NCBI RefSeq assembly: GCF_000243095.1
Contig: NZ_AHJE01000136.1
Span: forward strand, 1 to 38,611
Direction: 5' to 3'
From: Cupriavidus basilensis OR16
GTDB lineage: Bacteria; Pseudomonadota; Gammaproteobacteria; Burkholderiales; Burkholderiaceae
DNA length: 38,611 bases
A program made the position numbers and the translations under genes. The number at the start of each line of letters is the position of its first letter. Positions within the stretch are counted from its first letter, which is position 1. Positions 9,814 through 17,719 of the stretch are shown here, one piece after another. Under the pieces are notes generated by a model that saw nothing but the letters and a program-made list of their open reading frames with translations, had not been told where the DNA came from and made no database searches.

Positions 9814-9864
9814 TTTTTGAGGATGCGGGCCGCGCCTCCGAGCGCTAGCGCGGGCCCGATCCGG

Positions 9865-10377
9865 TCACGCCGCCAGCTTGCTCAGGCTTTCCACCGTCTT
9901 GATGCAGGCCTGCGCCGCCTCGCGGCCCTTCACAACGAAGTGCTCGCTGAAAAACTTGCGGTGGTCCTCGTGATCGTGGAAGCTCTTCGGCGTCAGCACC
10001 GCTGATAGCACCGGCACTTGCGTATCGAGCTGCACGCGCATCAGGCCGCCGATGACGGCATCCGCGACAAACTCATGGCGGTAGATGCCGCCATCGACGA
10101 CAAAGCCGGACGCCACGATCGCCGCATAGCGCCCGGTGTCCGCCAGCTTGCGCGCATGCAGCGGAATCTCGAACGCGCCAGGCACTTCGATGACATCCAC
10201 CGCCGTGCGCGATACGCCGCGCGCGGCCATTTCCGCGAGGAAGGCGTCGCGGGCCTGATGGACGATGTCGGCATGCCATTGCGCGTGGATAAACGCAAAG
10301 CGCCAGGCCGGATTGACGGGGGTGGTGGTTTGGAGGTCGCGGTGGTCGCGCTGGACCGGAGAAACTAACTGATTCAT
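9865..10377 (-). CDS. ribH: 6,7-dimethyl-8-ribityllumazine synthase, type II
   Basis: 170 residues. It condenses 5-amino-6-ribitylaminouracil with 3,4-dihydroxy-2-butanone 4-phosphate in riboflavin synthesis. The run RHEFVADAVIGGLMRVQL followed by PVLSAVLTPKSFHDH matches type II lumazine synthases (the RibH2 of Brucella and rhizobia) rather than the short GTATT-containing type I enzymes. VPGAFEIPLHARKL is the common substrate-binding segment. The start at 10377 (MNQLVSPVQ) is preceded by AAGAAGA; the frame extends upstream into the riboswitch region, which is not coding. It stands alone, convergent with boxA, and is controlled by the FMN riboswitch upstream. No lesion is visible. Confidence 0.93.
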   Translation of the reverse strand: MNQLVSPVQRDHRDLQTTTPVNPAWRFAFIHAQWHADIVHQARDAFLAEMAARGVSRTAVDVIEVPGAFEIPLHARKLADTGRYAAIVASGFVVDGGIYRHEFVADAVIGGLMRVQLDTQVPVLSAVLTPKSFHDHEDHRKFFSEHFVVKGREAAQACIKTVESLSKLAA

Positions 10378-10430
10378 GGTCTTCTTCAAGAAGAGTGGGT
10401 TACCAGAATCAGGGCGCACGAGTTTAGTCC

Positions 10431-10442
10431 CCCGGCGCCGGG
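10431..10442. other. 12-base palindrome between riboswitch and ribH
   Basis: CCCGGCGCCGGG is a perfect palindrome between the aptamer and the ribH start. It may be part of the expression platform that responds to FMN. No T tract follows on the minus strand, so translational rather than transcriptional control is more likely. Confidence 0.4.
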
Positions 10443-10467
10443 AGACGGGGCGGGGAACAGAAACATC

Positions 10468-10627
10468 GCGCTCTCTTTCATCCGGACTATGACCGTCGGC
10501 TTCGGAGTGACACCGAATCTGCTGACCCCGGCTCTCGGAGACTGCGAGGAGAACCGGGCGCTCGCGGGCTTATGCGAAAGAATCGCCATCACCGCCGGTG
10601 GGGACTTTCACCCCGCCCTGAGAACGC
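10468..10627 (-). promoter_or_regulatory. FMN riboswitch (RFN element) controlling ribH
   Basis: On the minus strand the conserved RFN landmarks appear in order: AGGGCGGGGTGAAAGTCCCC, ACCGGCGGTGAT, GCCCGCGAGCGCC, GGTCAGCAGATTCGGTG, ACTCCGAAGCCGACGGT and CATAGTCCGGATGAAAGAGA. The closing P1 helix pairs 10620-10627 with 10468-10475, with one G-U pair. Rising FMN should lower ribH expression. A further hairpin, TGCAGGC/GCCTGCA (10631-10649), lies just upstream in the leader. Confidence 0.96.
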
Positions 10628-10733
10628 TGATGCAGGCACGAAGCCTGCAACGCGGCAATGATACACCTTGATGCGATTGTGAGTCGGGCGTGGCTCGCAC
10701 GGATCGCGCCACGCTCCCGGCTGGGGCCGCGCG

Positions 10734-11849
10734 TTACTCGAAAGGGCTTTTCACTGGGGGCGCCAGCAGGGCAAGCAACTCGCGCACGTCGTCCACCTGC
10801 TCCAGGTTCGTCACCATCGCCTGGATCGCGGCTTGCCGTTGGGTGTCAATCAAGCCGTCGGTCAGCGCACGATACTTTGCCGACACTTGCGCATTGGATT
10901 GCGGCGACTCGATCGCCCGGGACATCTGGCGATTGACCTCGATGCGCTGCCCGTCGGTAAACGTCACCGCCAGGCGCACCCGCCCGCGCCCGCGTTGCCC
11001 ACCGGCATCAAACTCGGGATCGTGCCTGACGGCGATGCGCGGCAGCAGCGCCCAGACATCGTCGGCGTCGATGCGCGAGGGCGCGAACTGTGGCACCAGC
11101 GCTGCGCCATCCAGCACCGCGACCGCCAGCGCATAGCCGATGTTCATCTGGGCGCCGATCGGCGTCAGCGGCCGCTCGGGGACCCACCAGCCATGGTGGT
11201 AGTTTGCACATCGCCTCATATTGCGCGGCCATCAGGCCGCCGACTGCGTGCCCGCAAGTCCCAGCGCATCCTCGAAACGTCCCGCATCGAGCTTGAGCAG
11301 CTTGCCCACCGCCGCCGCCGCCGCATGTGTGCCGAACACCGAGCCGGAGTGCCACCCGCGCGACAGCATCTGCCCGCCGTGCAGCGCCATGCCGACTCTC
11401 GGCCCGACTTCGTAGCCAGCCAGCGCTGCCTCCAGGAAGCGCGAGCCGCTGATGCGCTCGTCCCCTTCGGCCGCCGCCCACAGCGCAGGCAGCACCAGCG
11501 ATGCGCTATGCAGCGGACCTAACGGGTGATAGTCGTCCAGCTCAAAGCCCTGGATGAAGGTGCCGTTGAGCAGGGCCGCACCCGGGGCGCTGGTGCCCAC
11601 GCCCCAGCCCACGATGGTGTTGGTACCCCGGCCTTCGGTCTTGCGCACGATCTCGGCCGCCGTGCGCGACCACGGCAGCTGCGCGCCCACGATGGCGCAG
11701 GCGATGCCGTCGAGCGTCAGTGCCTTGGCGCGCTCGCGCGCGGCTGCGCTCGCCTGTTCCAGCTTGAAACCGGCGAGCCATAGCGCTAGCCGGCCGGTCG
11801 GGCCTGCAGGGTCGGTCGGGGCGAGGTGGGTGGAGTTCTGATCGGGCAT
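10734..11849 (-). pseudogene. MmgE/PrpD family protein, broken
   Basis: Family members (2-methylcitrate dehydratase, cis-aconitate decarboxylase and similar) are about 450 residues. Here an N-terminal part (start 11849, MPDQNSTHLAP) runs 205 residues to GLAGTQSAA and stops at 11232. One frame over, GLMAAQYEAMCK continues the conserved sequence, which indicates one lost G near 11235. After that, about 80 residues of the usual middle are absent and the C-terminal part begins near YHHGWWVPERPLTPIGAQMN, running to the stop at 10734. So two lesions are present: a one-base deletion and an internal loss of roughly 240 bases. Substrate is unknown. The gene stands alone, facing away from the SDR gene. 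Confidence 0.85.
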
Positions 11850-11915
11850 GGCGGACTTGGCGGGTTGCTTGGGTTGAACTGCACAGCTGACCGGCAGGCG
11901 ACAGCTGGCACCTTG

Positions 11916-11943
11916 TTGTTATGTGATTATATTCTAATAACAA
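11916..11943. promoter_or_regulatory. Inverted repeat TTGTTAT-N14-ATAACAA upstream of the PrpD-type gene
   Basis: Perfect 7-base arms at 11916-11922 and 11937-11943 in an AT-rich patch about 70 bases upstream of the 11849 start. On the minus strand a TATAAT lies inside it (11931-11926), so a bound regulator would cover the -10 box. GntR or LysR family operators have this general form; the regulator is unknown. Confidence 0.5.
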
Positions 11944-11976
11944 GTGGTTCTGACTTGCAAGCGATTGTTCAAGCGT

Positions 11977-12921
11977 TCAAGACGGAATCCGCTCCCGCTC
12001 CGGCGCCCATTGTGCGCCGGTCAGCGCGCTTGAACGCTCCCACAACCGCGCCGCTACCTCCCTATCCATGGCTTGCGGCATGATCTTCGCGCGCGCCGGC
12101 GCGCCCTTCATTTCCGAGAACCCGTCAGGACCGTAGTAGGCCGCGGCGCGTGCTTCGGGCGAGGTCGCCGCCAGCAAGGTCGGCAATGCGCCTTGCGCTG
12201 CGCCTTGGCTGAAGAACGGCGCGAGCAGCCGGGAGAGGACCCCCAACATGCCGTTGGTTCCCGGGCCGTTGGTCATCAGATCGGTGCGTGCCCAGCCCGG
12301 ATGCGCGGCATTGCTCAGCAGGCCCCAGCCATTGGCATCGCTGCGCCGTTGCAGCTCCAGCGCGAACATCAACATGGCGAGCTTCGATTGCGCGTAGGCC
12401 TTCCAGGGTTTGTAGGCCCGGCCGCCCTGGAGGTCGTCGAGGTCGATCCGTCCGTGCCGGTGCGCCATGCTGCTCAGGCTGACGACGCGCGAGTGTGGCG
12501 CACCGTGCAACAGCGGCAGCAATTGCGCGGTAAGCGCAAAGTGCCCGAGATAGTTTGTCCCGAGTTGCATCTCGAAGCCGTCGGCCGTTACGTGCCGCCT
12601 CGCCAGCGCCATGACGCCCGCGTTGTTGACCAGTATGTCAATGCGGCGCCCTTCGTCGAGCAGCCGACGCGAGAAGTCCGCGACGCTCGCGAGGCTGGCA
12701 AGGTCCAGCAACTCGAACCGCAGCGTAGCCCTGGGATGCGCCGCGTGGATGCGGCGCACTGCCTCCTGCCCCTTGGCCGCATTGCGCCCGGCCAGGATCA
12801 CATCGGCTCCCGCACCCGCCAGCGCGAGTGCGGTTTCGAAGCCCAGGCCGCCGGTGGCGCCGGTGACAACGGCGCGTTTGCCGGCCTGCGGGGGGATGTG
12901 CGTGGTGGTCCAGGTGGCCAT
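11977..12921 (-). CDS. SDR family NAD(P)-dependent oxidoreductase
   Basis: 314 residues, typical of retinol-dehydrogenase-like short-chain dehydrogenases. The cofactor motif TGATGGLG lies near residue 20, NNAGV near 98 and the catalytic YAQSK near 175. The usual SHPGW-like segment appears as AAHPGWARTDL. Cytoplasmic, no membrane segment. The start at 12921 has only a weak GAG upstream. It begins 7 bases after the stop of the MBL-fold gene, so the two form an operon. The substrate cannot be told from sequence. No lesion is visible. Confidence 0.88.
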   Translation of the reverse strand: MATWTTTHIPPQAGKRAVVTGATGGLGFETALALAGAGADVILAGRNAAKGQEAVRRIHAAHPRATLRFELLDLASLASVADFSRRLLDEGRRIDILVNNAGVMALARRHVTADGFEMQLGTNYLGHFALTAQLLPLLHGAPHSRVVSLSSMAHRHGRIDLDDLQGGRAYKPWKAYAQSKLAMLMFALELQRRSDANGWGLLSNAAHPGWARTDLMTNGPGTNGMLGVLSRLLAPFFSQGAAQGALPTLLAATSPEARAAAYYGPDGFSEMKGAPARAKIMPQAMDREVAARLWERSSALTGAQWAPERERIPS

Positions 12922-12928
12922 GGTTTTC

Positions 12929-14017
12929 TCAAGGTTGTTCGTTGACGATGCGCGTATTCGCGGCTGGCGCAGGTTTGGTGTTGCGGTGCGTTTTCACCTC
13001 CAGCCACCAGCGATCCGCGCGGTGTGCCTGCCGGATGCTGACGGCCTCGCCCATGCGCGGGGTGCTGACGGGGACGCCGCGCGCGGCCGCCAGCGCGACG
13101 ATGCGGTCGAAGGGCTCGTGCCAGGCATGCATCGCCAGGTCAAAGGTGCCGTTGTGGATCGGCAGCAGGCAGTGGCCGTTCAGGTCGATATGGGCCTGCA
13201 GGGTCTGCTCCGGCTGCATGTGCACGGCCGGCCAGTTCACGTCGTAGGCGCCGGTCTCCATCAGCGTGAGATCAAAGGGGCCGTAGCGTTCGCCGATGCG
13301 CTTGAAGCCGTCGAAGTAGCCCGTGTCACCACTGAAGAACACACGCAGATCCGCGTGCTGAATGACCCACGACGCCCACAGCGTGCGGTTGCCATCGAAC
13401 GGCGTGCGCCCGGAAAAGTGCTGCGCCGGCGTGGCGGCAAAGCGGACGCCTTCAACCTCGGTGGTCTGCCACCAGTCGAGTTGGCGCACCTTGGCCGGGT
13501 CGATTCCCCAGTCGATCAGGCGGTCGCCCACGCCGAGCGGCGTCAGGAAGTGCTCGACCTTTCCCGCCAGCGCCAGGATGGCCGCGCGGTCCAGGTGGTC
13601 GTAGTGATCATGCGAAAGAATCACCGCCTTGATCGGCGGCAACGCGTCGATGCCAATCGGCGGCTGGTGGAAGCGCTGCGGCCCGGCCCACTGCACCGGC
13701 GAGGCACGCTCGCTAAAGACCGGGTCGGTAATCCAGAATGCATTGCCCAGCTTGAGCAGCACGGTCGAATGCCCAAGGCGGAACACCGTATTGTCCGGCG
13801 CGGCGAGCAGGTCGGCCTGGGTCAGCGTTTGCACCGGCACGGGGCCGGCGGGCTGGGTATTCGCGGGTTTGTCGAAGAAAAAACGCCAGGCGATGCCCAG
13901 TGTCTTGAGCAAGCCGCCCTTTGGCGGCCCGGCCAGGGCGCGTTCCTGGCTCGCGCGCGATTCCGGCGACTGGATGTGGCTTTTGCTGCTGGCGGGGCGG
14001 AGCGAAGGATTGGTCAT
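12929..14017 (-). CDS. MBL-fold metal-dependent hydrolase (NAPE-PLD/UlaG-like)
   Basis: 362 residues. The zinc motif HDHYDHLD is at about 136-143, with further ligands likely in TPAQHFSGR, FFSGDTGYFDG and LPIHNGTFDLA. This order matches the group that includes N-acyl-phosphatidylethanolamine phospholipase D and E. coli UlaG/YjcS-like lactonases. No signal peptide is evident. The start at 14017 (MTNPSLRPASS) has no strong ribosome site. It is cotranscribed with the SDR gene and divergent from the TetR gene, which probably represses both. The substrate is unknown; a phosphodiester or lactone is plausible by family. Confidence 0.85.
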   Translation of the reverse strand: MTNPSLRPASSKSHIQSPESRASQERALAGPPKGGLLKTLGIAWRFFFDKPANTQPAGPVPVQTLTQADLLAAPDNTVFRLGHSTVLLKLGNAFWITDPVFSERASPVQWAGPQRFHQPPIGIDALPPIKAVILSHDHYDHLDRAAILALAGKVEHFLTPLGVGDRLIDWGIDPAKVRQLDWWQTTEVEGVRFAATPAQHFSGRTPFDGNRTLWASWVIQHADLRVFFSGDTGYFDGFKRIGERYGPFDLTLMETGAYDVNWPAVHMQPEQTLQAHIDLNGHCLLPIHNGTFDLAMHAWHEPFDRIVALAAARGVPVSTPRMGEAVSIRQAHRADRWWLEVKTHRNTKPAPAANTRIVNEQP

Positions 14018-14094
14018 GATGGCAATCAGAGTCCCAGGAGGCAGGGCAGGCAGCGAGGGGCCGCTTCATCGACAAGCGATGTCTGCACAAGTTG

Positions 14095-14106
14095 CACTGT
14101 ACAGTG
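14095..14106. promoter_or_regulatory. Candidate TetR operator palindrome
   Basis: CACTGTACAGTG is a perfect 12-base palindrome in the 167-base space between the divergent MBL-fold and TetR genes. TetR regulators bind such palindromes in their own intergenic region. A weaker AGTTT/AAACT pair follows at 14108-14133. Confidence 0.55.
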
Positions 14107-14184
14107 TAGTTTCCATTTTCAGAAAAGTAAACTTATCGGTGTAAAATTGCAGCTTGTCTTGACGCCAAGGAATCCAGGAACCCC

Positions 14185-14892
14185 ATGTCTGCTCCCGCCC
14201 AACGCCTGACGGATCGCAAGCGCGAAGCCATCATTCAGGCCGCCATCGCCGAGTTCCGCGACAACGGATTCGAAGTCACCAGCATGGACAAGGTCGCCGC
14301 CCGGGCGGAGGTATCGAAGCGCACGGTCTACAACCACTTTGCCAGCAAGGATGAGCTGTTTGCCGAGATCCTTTCCCAGTTGTGGGAGAGCAGCCAGGGT
14401 GAGCGGGAACTGGCCTACTCCAGCAAGCAGCCGGTGGACGCGCAGTTGCGCGAGCTGATGCGCCTGAAGATGAACATGCTCAACAACGCCAGCTTCATGG
14501 ACCTGGCGCGGGTGGCCATCGCCGAGACCATCCACTCGCCCGAGCGGGCGCGGGAAATGGTCGCTAGGCTGGGCGAGCGGGAAGAGGGCATCAACGTGTG
14601 GATACGCGCGGCCCAGGCCGACGGAAAGCTCAAGGCGGTCGATCCCGCCTTTGCCGCCTGTCAGTTGCAGACCCTGGTCAAGGCGTTTGCGTTCTGGCCG
14701 CAGATCACCATGGGGCAGCCGCCGCTGGATGAAGCGATGCAGCGGCATGTGGTGGATTCAGCGGTTGCGATGTTTCTTGCCACGTATCGGCTCCGCCAAC
14801 GACAAGCTTCCCTAGGGCACGGGGCTCATATACAGGAACACAGGAACCTCTTGTTCCGTCGATCCGGAAGTCAGCCAAAGCAGCCCTGGTAA
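14185..14892 (+). CDS. TetR/AcrR family transcriptional regulator
   Basis: 235 residues. The N-terminal HTH (about 12-58) includes AAIAEFRDNGFEVTSMDKVA and the recognition segment VSKRTVYNHFASKDELF, standard for TetR. The remaining helices form a ligand domain of the AcrR C-terminal type. The last 30 residues or so (after TYRLRQRQ) look unlike the family and run over the 3' end of the convergent gene by 22 bases, so the ancestral stop may have been lost. The start at 14185 (MSAPAQRLT) follows a GGAA stretch. The likely target is the divergent MBL-SDR pair through the palindrome at 14095. The inducer is unknown. Confidence 0.88.
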   Translation: MSAPAQRLTDRKREAIIQAAIAEFRDNGFEVTSMDKVAARAEVSKRTVYNHFASKDELFAEILSQLWESSQGERELAYSSKQPVDAQLRELMRLKMNMLNNASFMDLARVAIAETIHSPERAREMVARLGEREEGINVWIRAAQADGKLKAVDPAFAACQLQTLVKAFAFWPQITMGQPPLDEAMQRHVVDSAVAMFLATYRLRQRQASLGHGAHIQEHRNLLFRRSGSQPKQPW

Positions 14893-15308
14893 TACTGCTC
14901 GGCACGCAGCGCATCGACGTGCTCGCGGTAGCGATCGGCGCGGCTCCAGTACTCCGTCTCGTTCATCGCGCGTTCAGTCGCACGCACCCGGTAGTCGAGA
15001 ATCAGGCACTGGTTCAGGCTGAGGTTTTGTGACCGCAGGTTCCATTCCTTGTCCCGTTCCCGCTGCGCCCTGACCAGCTCCGCTGTCTGCGTGCGAATAC
15101 GCGAGTAAGCCTGATCCGCCCGAAGGGTTTTTGCGACGTTGGGCACGGTGAACAGGTGGCCCCGCATGGTGCCGGTGACATTCATGTAGCCGGCCGGGCA
15201 GGACGCCGACGTGTAGAGGACTTCACCCCCACTCAAGCATTTGGTGACGGCCTGCGACAGGCCGCTGGCGGCCAGCAGCGCCACCATCACCGCAAGTTGT
15301 CTGGACAT
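14871..15308 (-). CDS. Small exported protein, DUF4124-like
   Basis: 145 residues. The start MSRQLAVMVALLAASGLSQA is a clear signal peptide, so the product is probably periplasmic. The mature part begins VTKCLSGGEVLYTSASCPAG, which resembles the DUF4124 pattern of a conserved cysteine pair around a G-x-V-x-Y-[TS] core. A charged helical region (RADQAYSRIRTQTAELVRAQRERD) follows, then CLILDYR and a C-terminal cysteine. The 3' end overlaps the convergent TetR gene by 22 bases. No function is known for the family; a cell-envelope role is a guess. Confidence 0.7.
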   Translation of the reverse strand: MSRQLAVMVALLAASGLSQAVTKCLSGGEVLYTSASCPAGYMNVTGTMRGHLFTVPNVAKTLRADQAYSRIRTQTAELVRAQRERDKEWNLRSQNLSLNQCLILDYRVRATERAMNETEYWSRADRYREHVDALRAEQYYQGCFG

Positions 15309-15526
15309 GGCAGTGACCTCGTCGAATCACGATGAAATCAATGTAGCGTAGATCAGCGCGGATGCTAGCCGGTCGCGCAGCCCCTTGCCTTGTGTAAGGG
15401 GCGGTGGTGTGAAATAGGGCACTCGCCTGGGTCTCTGACCCCGTCCGCGGTTGACGCCATTCCGGTCGTCAGCCGGGCGTGTTTGACGCACAAGGTCAAG
15501 CTCCCACTTTCCCAACCCTGTCCTAT

Positions 15527-15548
15527 AATGATTGACTCCACAATCATT
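15527..15548. promoter_or_regulatory. Candidate MarR operator AATGATTG-N6-CAATCATT over a TATAAT box
   Basis: Perfect 8-base arms at 15527-15534 and 15541-15548. A TATAAT at 15524-15529 overlaps the left arm, and the MFS start is at 15563. A MarR dimer bound here would block the promoter. The -35 region is poor. The natural regulator would be the MarR gene behind the pump. Confidence 0.6.
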
Positions 15549-15562
15549 GATGGAACAACAAA

Positions 15563-17158
15563 ATGATTTCGCAGCCTCACGAGGCGCATAGCAGCGGGCA
15601 GGTGCTGCCATTCCGCGAGTCCCTGCTGGCCATGCTGGGTATCGCATTCGTGGTGATGTTGGTTGCACTTGACCAGACCGTGGTCGGCACCGCGTTGCCT
15701 ACCGTGGTGGCGGAATTGCAGGGGTTCGAGTACTACGCCTGGGTGGCGACGGCCTATCTGCTGATGTCCGTGATCACCGTGCCGATTTTCGGGCGGCTGG
15801 GCGACTACTACGGGCGCAAGCCTTTCGTGATGGCGTCCATCGTCGTGTTCACGCTGGCTTCCGCGCTGTGCGGCATGGCGACGAGCATGCCGTTCCTGGT
15901 GATGGCGCGTGGCCTGCAGGGCATTGGCGGCGGCATGCTGGTGGGCACGGCCTTCGCGTGCATCCCTGACCTGTTCCCGGACTCCCATGTGCGCTTGCGC
16001 TGGCAGGTGATGATGAGCGCGGCGTTCGGCATTGCCAACGCCGTGGGGCCGTCGCTGGGCGGCGTGCTGACCGAGGCTTATGGCTGGCGCTCGGTGTTTT
16101 ACGTGAACTTGCCGGTGGGTTTGCTGGGGCTGTGGTTTGCCTGGCGCTACCTGCCGCATTTGCGCCAGCAGGCGAATACGGGCGCCATCAAGGTGGACTG
16201 GCTGGGCGCGGCGCTGATCGGCGTGGGGCTGGGCGGCTTGCAGCTGTGCGTGGAGTTGATGCCGGAGCGCGGCTTTGGGCTGCTCACCGGGGGCTTGCTG
16301 GTGATGTCGGTGTGCGCGCTGGCGGGCCTGTGGCAATGGGAGCGCCGCACGCCCAACCCGATCCTGCCGCTGGAGATGTTCCGCAATCCCAGGCTGGCGC
16401 CGTTGTTTCTGCTGGCCGTGTTCGTCGGCTTCGCGATGTTCTCGTTGCTGCTGTACGCGCCGCTGCTGTTCCAGGGTGGCTTTGGCTATTCGCCGAAGGA
16501 GGCCGGCGTGCTGGTGACCCCGCTGGTGGTGTGCATCACGGTGGGCAGTATCATCAACGGGCGCATCATCACGCGGATCCGCCAGCCTAACAATATGCTG
16601 TATGCGGGATTCGCCATGCTGGCGCTGGCTTGCCTGGGCTTGTCCCAGGCGACGCGTGGCATGTCGCATCCTCTGTTGCTGGGCATCATGTTGCTGTGTG
16701 GCTTCGGGCTGGGCTTCATCATGCCCAACCTGACCGTGTTCGCGCAGCAGACCGCGGGCCGCGAGCACCTGGGCATTGCCACGGCGATGCTGCAGTCGCT
16801 GCGCATGGTGGGCGGCATGATCGGGACGGCCGTGGTTGGCACGCTGGTTTCGCGCAGCTACCTGAGCGGCGTGCATGATGCGCTGCAGAGCGCCGGTGCT
16901 GGTGAATGGCAGGCACGCATGGCCGATCCGCAGATCCTGATCGACCGCGCGGCGCAGGCCAGCCTGCTGTCGCAGCTGGAGGCGGCGGGACACAATGGCG
17001 CCCTGTTGCTGGAGCAGGCCCGGTTGTCGCTGGTTGGCGCCATCCATATGGGCTTGGCGCTGGCCGCGGTGATCGCAGTGCTGGGCCTGTGGCGTTCGCG
17101 GCGGGTGCCGCCGATCAAGCTCGAGCGTGCCGTCAAGCCGGTCATGGCAGCCGAGTAG
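15563..17158 (+). CDS. DHA2-family MFS drug exporter (14 TMS)
   Basis: 531 residues with the hydrophobicity of a 14-helix DHA2 (EmrB/QacA-like) proton-driven exporter in the inner membrane. The first helix carries LDQTVVGTALPTV, the family motif D1; GRLGDYYGRKP is the 2-3 loop signature; GPSLGGVL matches the antiporter motif C. The start at 15563 (MISQPHEAH) lies just after the palindromic operator. Substrates are unknown, probably toxic organic compounds. It is followed 69 bases later by a MarR gene, a common pump-repressor pair. No lesion is visible. Confidence 0.9.
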   Translation: MISQPHEAHSSGQVLPFRESLLAMLGIAFVVMLVALDQTVVGTALPTVVAELQGFEYYAWVATAYLLMSVITVPIFGRLGDYYGRKPFVMASIVVFTLASALCGMATSMPFLVMARGLQGIGGGMLVGTAFACIPDLFPDSHVRLRWQVMMSAAFGIANAVGPSLGGVLTEAYGWRSVFYVNLPVGLLGLWFAWRYLPHLRQQANTGAIKVDWLGAALIGVGLGGLQLCVELMPERGFGLLTGGLLVMSVCALAGLWQWERRTPNPILPLEMFRNPRLAPLFLLAVFVGFAMFSLLLYAPLLFQGGFGYSPKEAGVLVTPLVVCITVGSIINGRIITRIRQPNNMLYAGFAMLALACLGLSQATRGMSHPLLLGIMLLCGFGLGFIMPNLTVFAQQTAGREHLGIATAMLQSLRMVGGMIGTAVVGTLVSRSYLSGVHDALQSAGAGEWQARMADPQILIDRAAQASLLSQLEAAGHNGALLLEQARLSLVGAIHMGLALAAVIAVLGLWRSRRVPPIKLERAVKPVMAAE

Positions 17159-17227
17159 CGCGTCGGGCTAGCCGATAATGGAGTGAGGTTGCCCGTCGCG
17201 TGACGGTGCCCCAAGCAGGAGATTGGA

Positions 17228-17693
17228 GTGGAATTGGAGCGTCAAAGCCTGGCTGTGCTGCAGCAGTTCGGGCGAACTTACCGGGCCTATGCCGCGGCTT
17301 TCGAGCAGCGCATCGGTCATCCTTTGCCGCGCTGGCGCATCCTGTCCGCGTTGCACGCCCACGCCGGGCCTATTGCGCAAAAAGCCGCTGGCCGAGCGCG
17401 TCGGCATGGACCCGGGCGCGCTTACGCGTCAGCTCAAGGCGTTGCAGGAGCTCGGCTGGGTGGAGCGCAACACCAGCGAGCGCGACAACCGCGTGACCAA
17501 TGTCACGCTGTCGGCGCTCGGCCACGGCATTGTCGAGCAGGCAATGCCGCTGCGCTCGGGGTTTTTGCAGGACGTGCTGGAAAACGTCTCCGAGACCACC
17601 ATGCGCAATCTGTCCAAGGGGCTGGAAGAGCTTGAGGGCGGCATTGCCGAAGCGGTGCTGCGCACGCAGCAGGACAAGGCGGATGCTGCGTAG
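17228..17693 (+). pseudogene. MarR family transcriptional regulator, frameshifted at an A run
   Basis: A GTG start at 17228 with AGGAG seven bases upstream gives ELERQSLAVLQQFGRTYRAY and continues to AGPIAQK. It then goes out of frame. The normal winged-helix sequence (PLAERVGMDPGALTRQL, then WVERNTSERDNRVTNV) resumes one frame over and runs to the stop at 17693. The junction is a run of five A at 17379-17383, where four would restore frame. The corrected product would be 154 residues, typical for MarR. The gene would repress the upstream pump. Because the lesion is in a homopolymer, a sequencing error is a strong candidate; if real, the pump would be derepressed. Confidence 0.88.
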
Positions 17694-17719
17694 AGCGCGG
17701 CATCGTCGACCGGCTGGCC

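Noticed and set aside
15365..17047. 560-codon minus-strand frame opposite the DHA2 exporter
   Set aside because: Rich in His, Gln and Arg without motifs; the plus strand encodes an obvious 14-helix transporter.
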